This document shows positions 5,633 to 6,263 of a stretch of 6,263 nt of DNA, in pieces. Below the pieces are notes generated by a model. The model saw only the letters and a list, made by a program, of their open reading frames with translations. It made no database searches and had not been told where the DNA came from. This stretch comes from an uncultured Granulosicoccaceae bacterium (GTDB lineage: Bacteria; Pseudomonadota; Gammaproteobacteria; CALCKW01): assembly GCA_937941555.1 (NCBI GenBank), contig CALDHJ010000036.1, forward strand, positions 1 to 6,263, given 5' to 3'. Every line of letters starts with the position of its first letter. Within the stretch, counting starts at the first letter, position 1. A program made the translations under genes and the position numbers.

Positions 5633-6263
5633 GGGTCTCAACCCCGCACTGATTCTCATATTCGGTGCGCTACTGGTTCCGCTGTTCCCCCAGCCCTGGC
5701 GGACGGCCTATGTCGTGTTCCTGCCACTGCTGTCCTTGTTGCAGCTTGTGCTGCACCCGTTTGGCGTTTTCGCCGAAGTACCGCTCTACGGCATGGTGCT
5801 GGAGACATTCCGGCTGGACGGCCTGAGTTTCATTTTCGGCCTGATCTTCCACATCGCCGCCGTGCTCGGCGTGATTTACGCGATCCACGACGACGATCCG
5901 GTCCACCCGACCGCTGGCCTCATGTACGCCGGAGCCGCCATTGGTGCTGCATTCGCGGGTGATCTCGTGACGTTGTTCATCTATTGGGAGCTCACGGCGA
6001 TATCGTCGGTTTTTCTGATCTGGGCGCGCCGCACGGAGTCGGCTTTCAAGGCCGGTATGCGGTACCTCGTCATTCAGATCGGCTCAGGCGTTATCCTGCT
6101 TGCCGGATTGGTGCTGCATTTCAGCGAGACAGGTTCGATCACCTTTGGCGAAATGAACCTCGACACCATTGGTGGCAAGCTTGTTTTTCTCGCCTTTGGT
6201 ATCAAATGCGCCTTCCCGTTCCTGCACAACTGGTTGCAGGACACCTACCCCGAAGCAACTGCC
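5625..6263 (+). CDS. Third NuoL/M/N-family antiporter-like subunit, partial (3' end outside window)
   Basis: The first 213 residues of a third proton-conducting transporter family protein are present; the frame is open to the window end, so roughly the second half is missing. Visible landmarks are LDGLSFIFGLIFHIAAV at 64-80, GDLVTLFIYWELTAISSVF at 112-130 with the helix 5 glutamate E122, and GIKCAFPFLHNWLQDTYPEA at 192-211 with the helix 7 lysine K194. The last motif corresponds to GvK.a.fP.H.WLP.A in relatives, but with WLQDTYPEAT in place of WLPDA...AP, a variant typical of a distinct MrpD-like clade found in proteobacterial Mrp clusters (recall, not checked). The ATG at 5625 lies inside the end of the small-protein gene (8-base overlap) with GAGGA at 5615-5619 and a 5-base spacer. 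It probably works as another antiporter channel in the same complex. Subunit identity beyond this family cannot be set from the visible half. Confidence 0.9.
   Translation, partial: MIEGLNPALILIFGALLVPLFPQPWRTAYVVFLPLLSLLQLVLHPFGVFAEVPLYGMVLETFRLDGLSFIFGLIFHIAAVLGVIYAIHDDDPVHPTAGLMYAGAAIGAAFAGDLVTLFIYWELTAISSVFLIWARRTESAFKAGMRYLVIQIGSGVILLAGLVLHFSETGSITFGEMNLDTIGGKLVFLAFGIKCAFPFLHNWLQDTYPEATA

Noticed and set aside
5216..5659. Minus-strand open frame of 147 codons opposite the small-protein gene
   Set aside because: It spans the ends of three plus-strand genes, encodes a charged His/Gln/Glu-rich product with no domain, and is best seen as a shadow.

Overview
The window holds most of one tightly packed, plus-strand operon for an Mrp-type (multisubunit) monovalent cation/proton antiporter. 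Nine complete genes and one gene cut by the right edge fill nearly every base. Adjacent genes overlap (ATGA or GTGA stop/start overlaps, plus a 13-base and an 8-base overlap) or lie within 10 bases of each other. No RNA gene, insertion sequence, CRISPR array, terminator or convincing promoter is visible. The DNA is GC-rich (about 60% by eye). The protein sequences look proteobacterial, most like Gammaproteobacteria; this lineage guess rests on general resemblance only.

Layout: mrpE (12-479), mrpF (482-763), mrpG (760-1089), a stand-alone protein equivalent to the C-terminal part of MrpA (about 1077-1640; DUF4040/MbhD plus MbhE-like), mrpB (1637-2077), mrpC (2074-2427), mrpD (2424-3905), a second NuoL/M/N-family antiporter-like subunit (3902-5371), an 83-residue two-helix membrane protein (5381-5632), and a third NuoL/M/N-family subunit (5625 to the window end).

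The order E-F-G-A'-B-C-D differs from the Bacillus order ABCDEFG. It matches the antiporter module of archaeal Mbh/Mbx complexes and the Mrp variants of many proteobacteria. The long fused MrpA is absent from the window: its C-terminal domain is a separate gene upstream, and NuoL/M-like modules are separate genes downstream. The products should form one inner-membrane complex in which the three large subunits carry the Lys/Glu/His chain for proton movement, and MrpB, C, E, F, G and the MrpA C-terminal-like subunit supply the Na+/H+ pathway and scaffold. No redox (hydrogenase or dehydrogenase) subunit is visible, so an ordinary secondary Na+(K+)/H+ antiporter for pH and sodium homeostasis is the default reading.

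The points most worth a second look are an apparent non-canonical ATC start for the MrpA-C gene behind a perfect Shine-Dalgarno sequence, the small uncharacterised two-helix protein between the second and third antiporter subunits, and the presence of three antiporter-like subunits without a fused MrpA.
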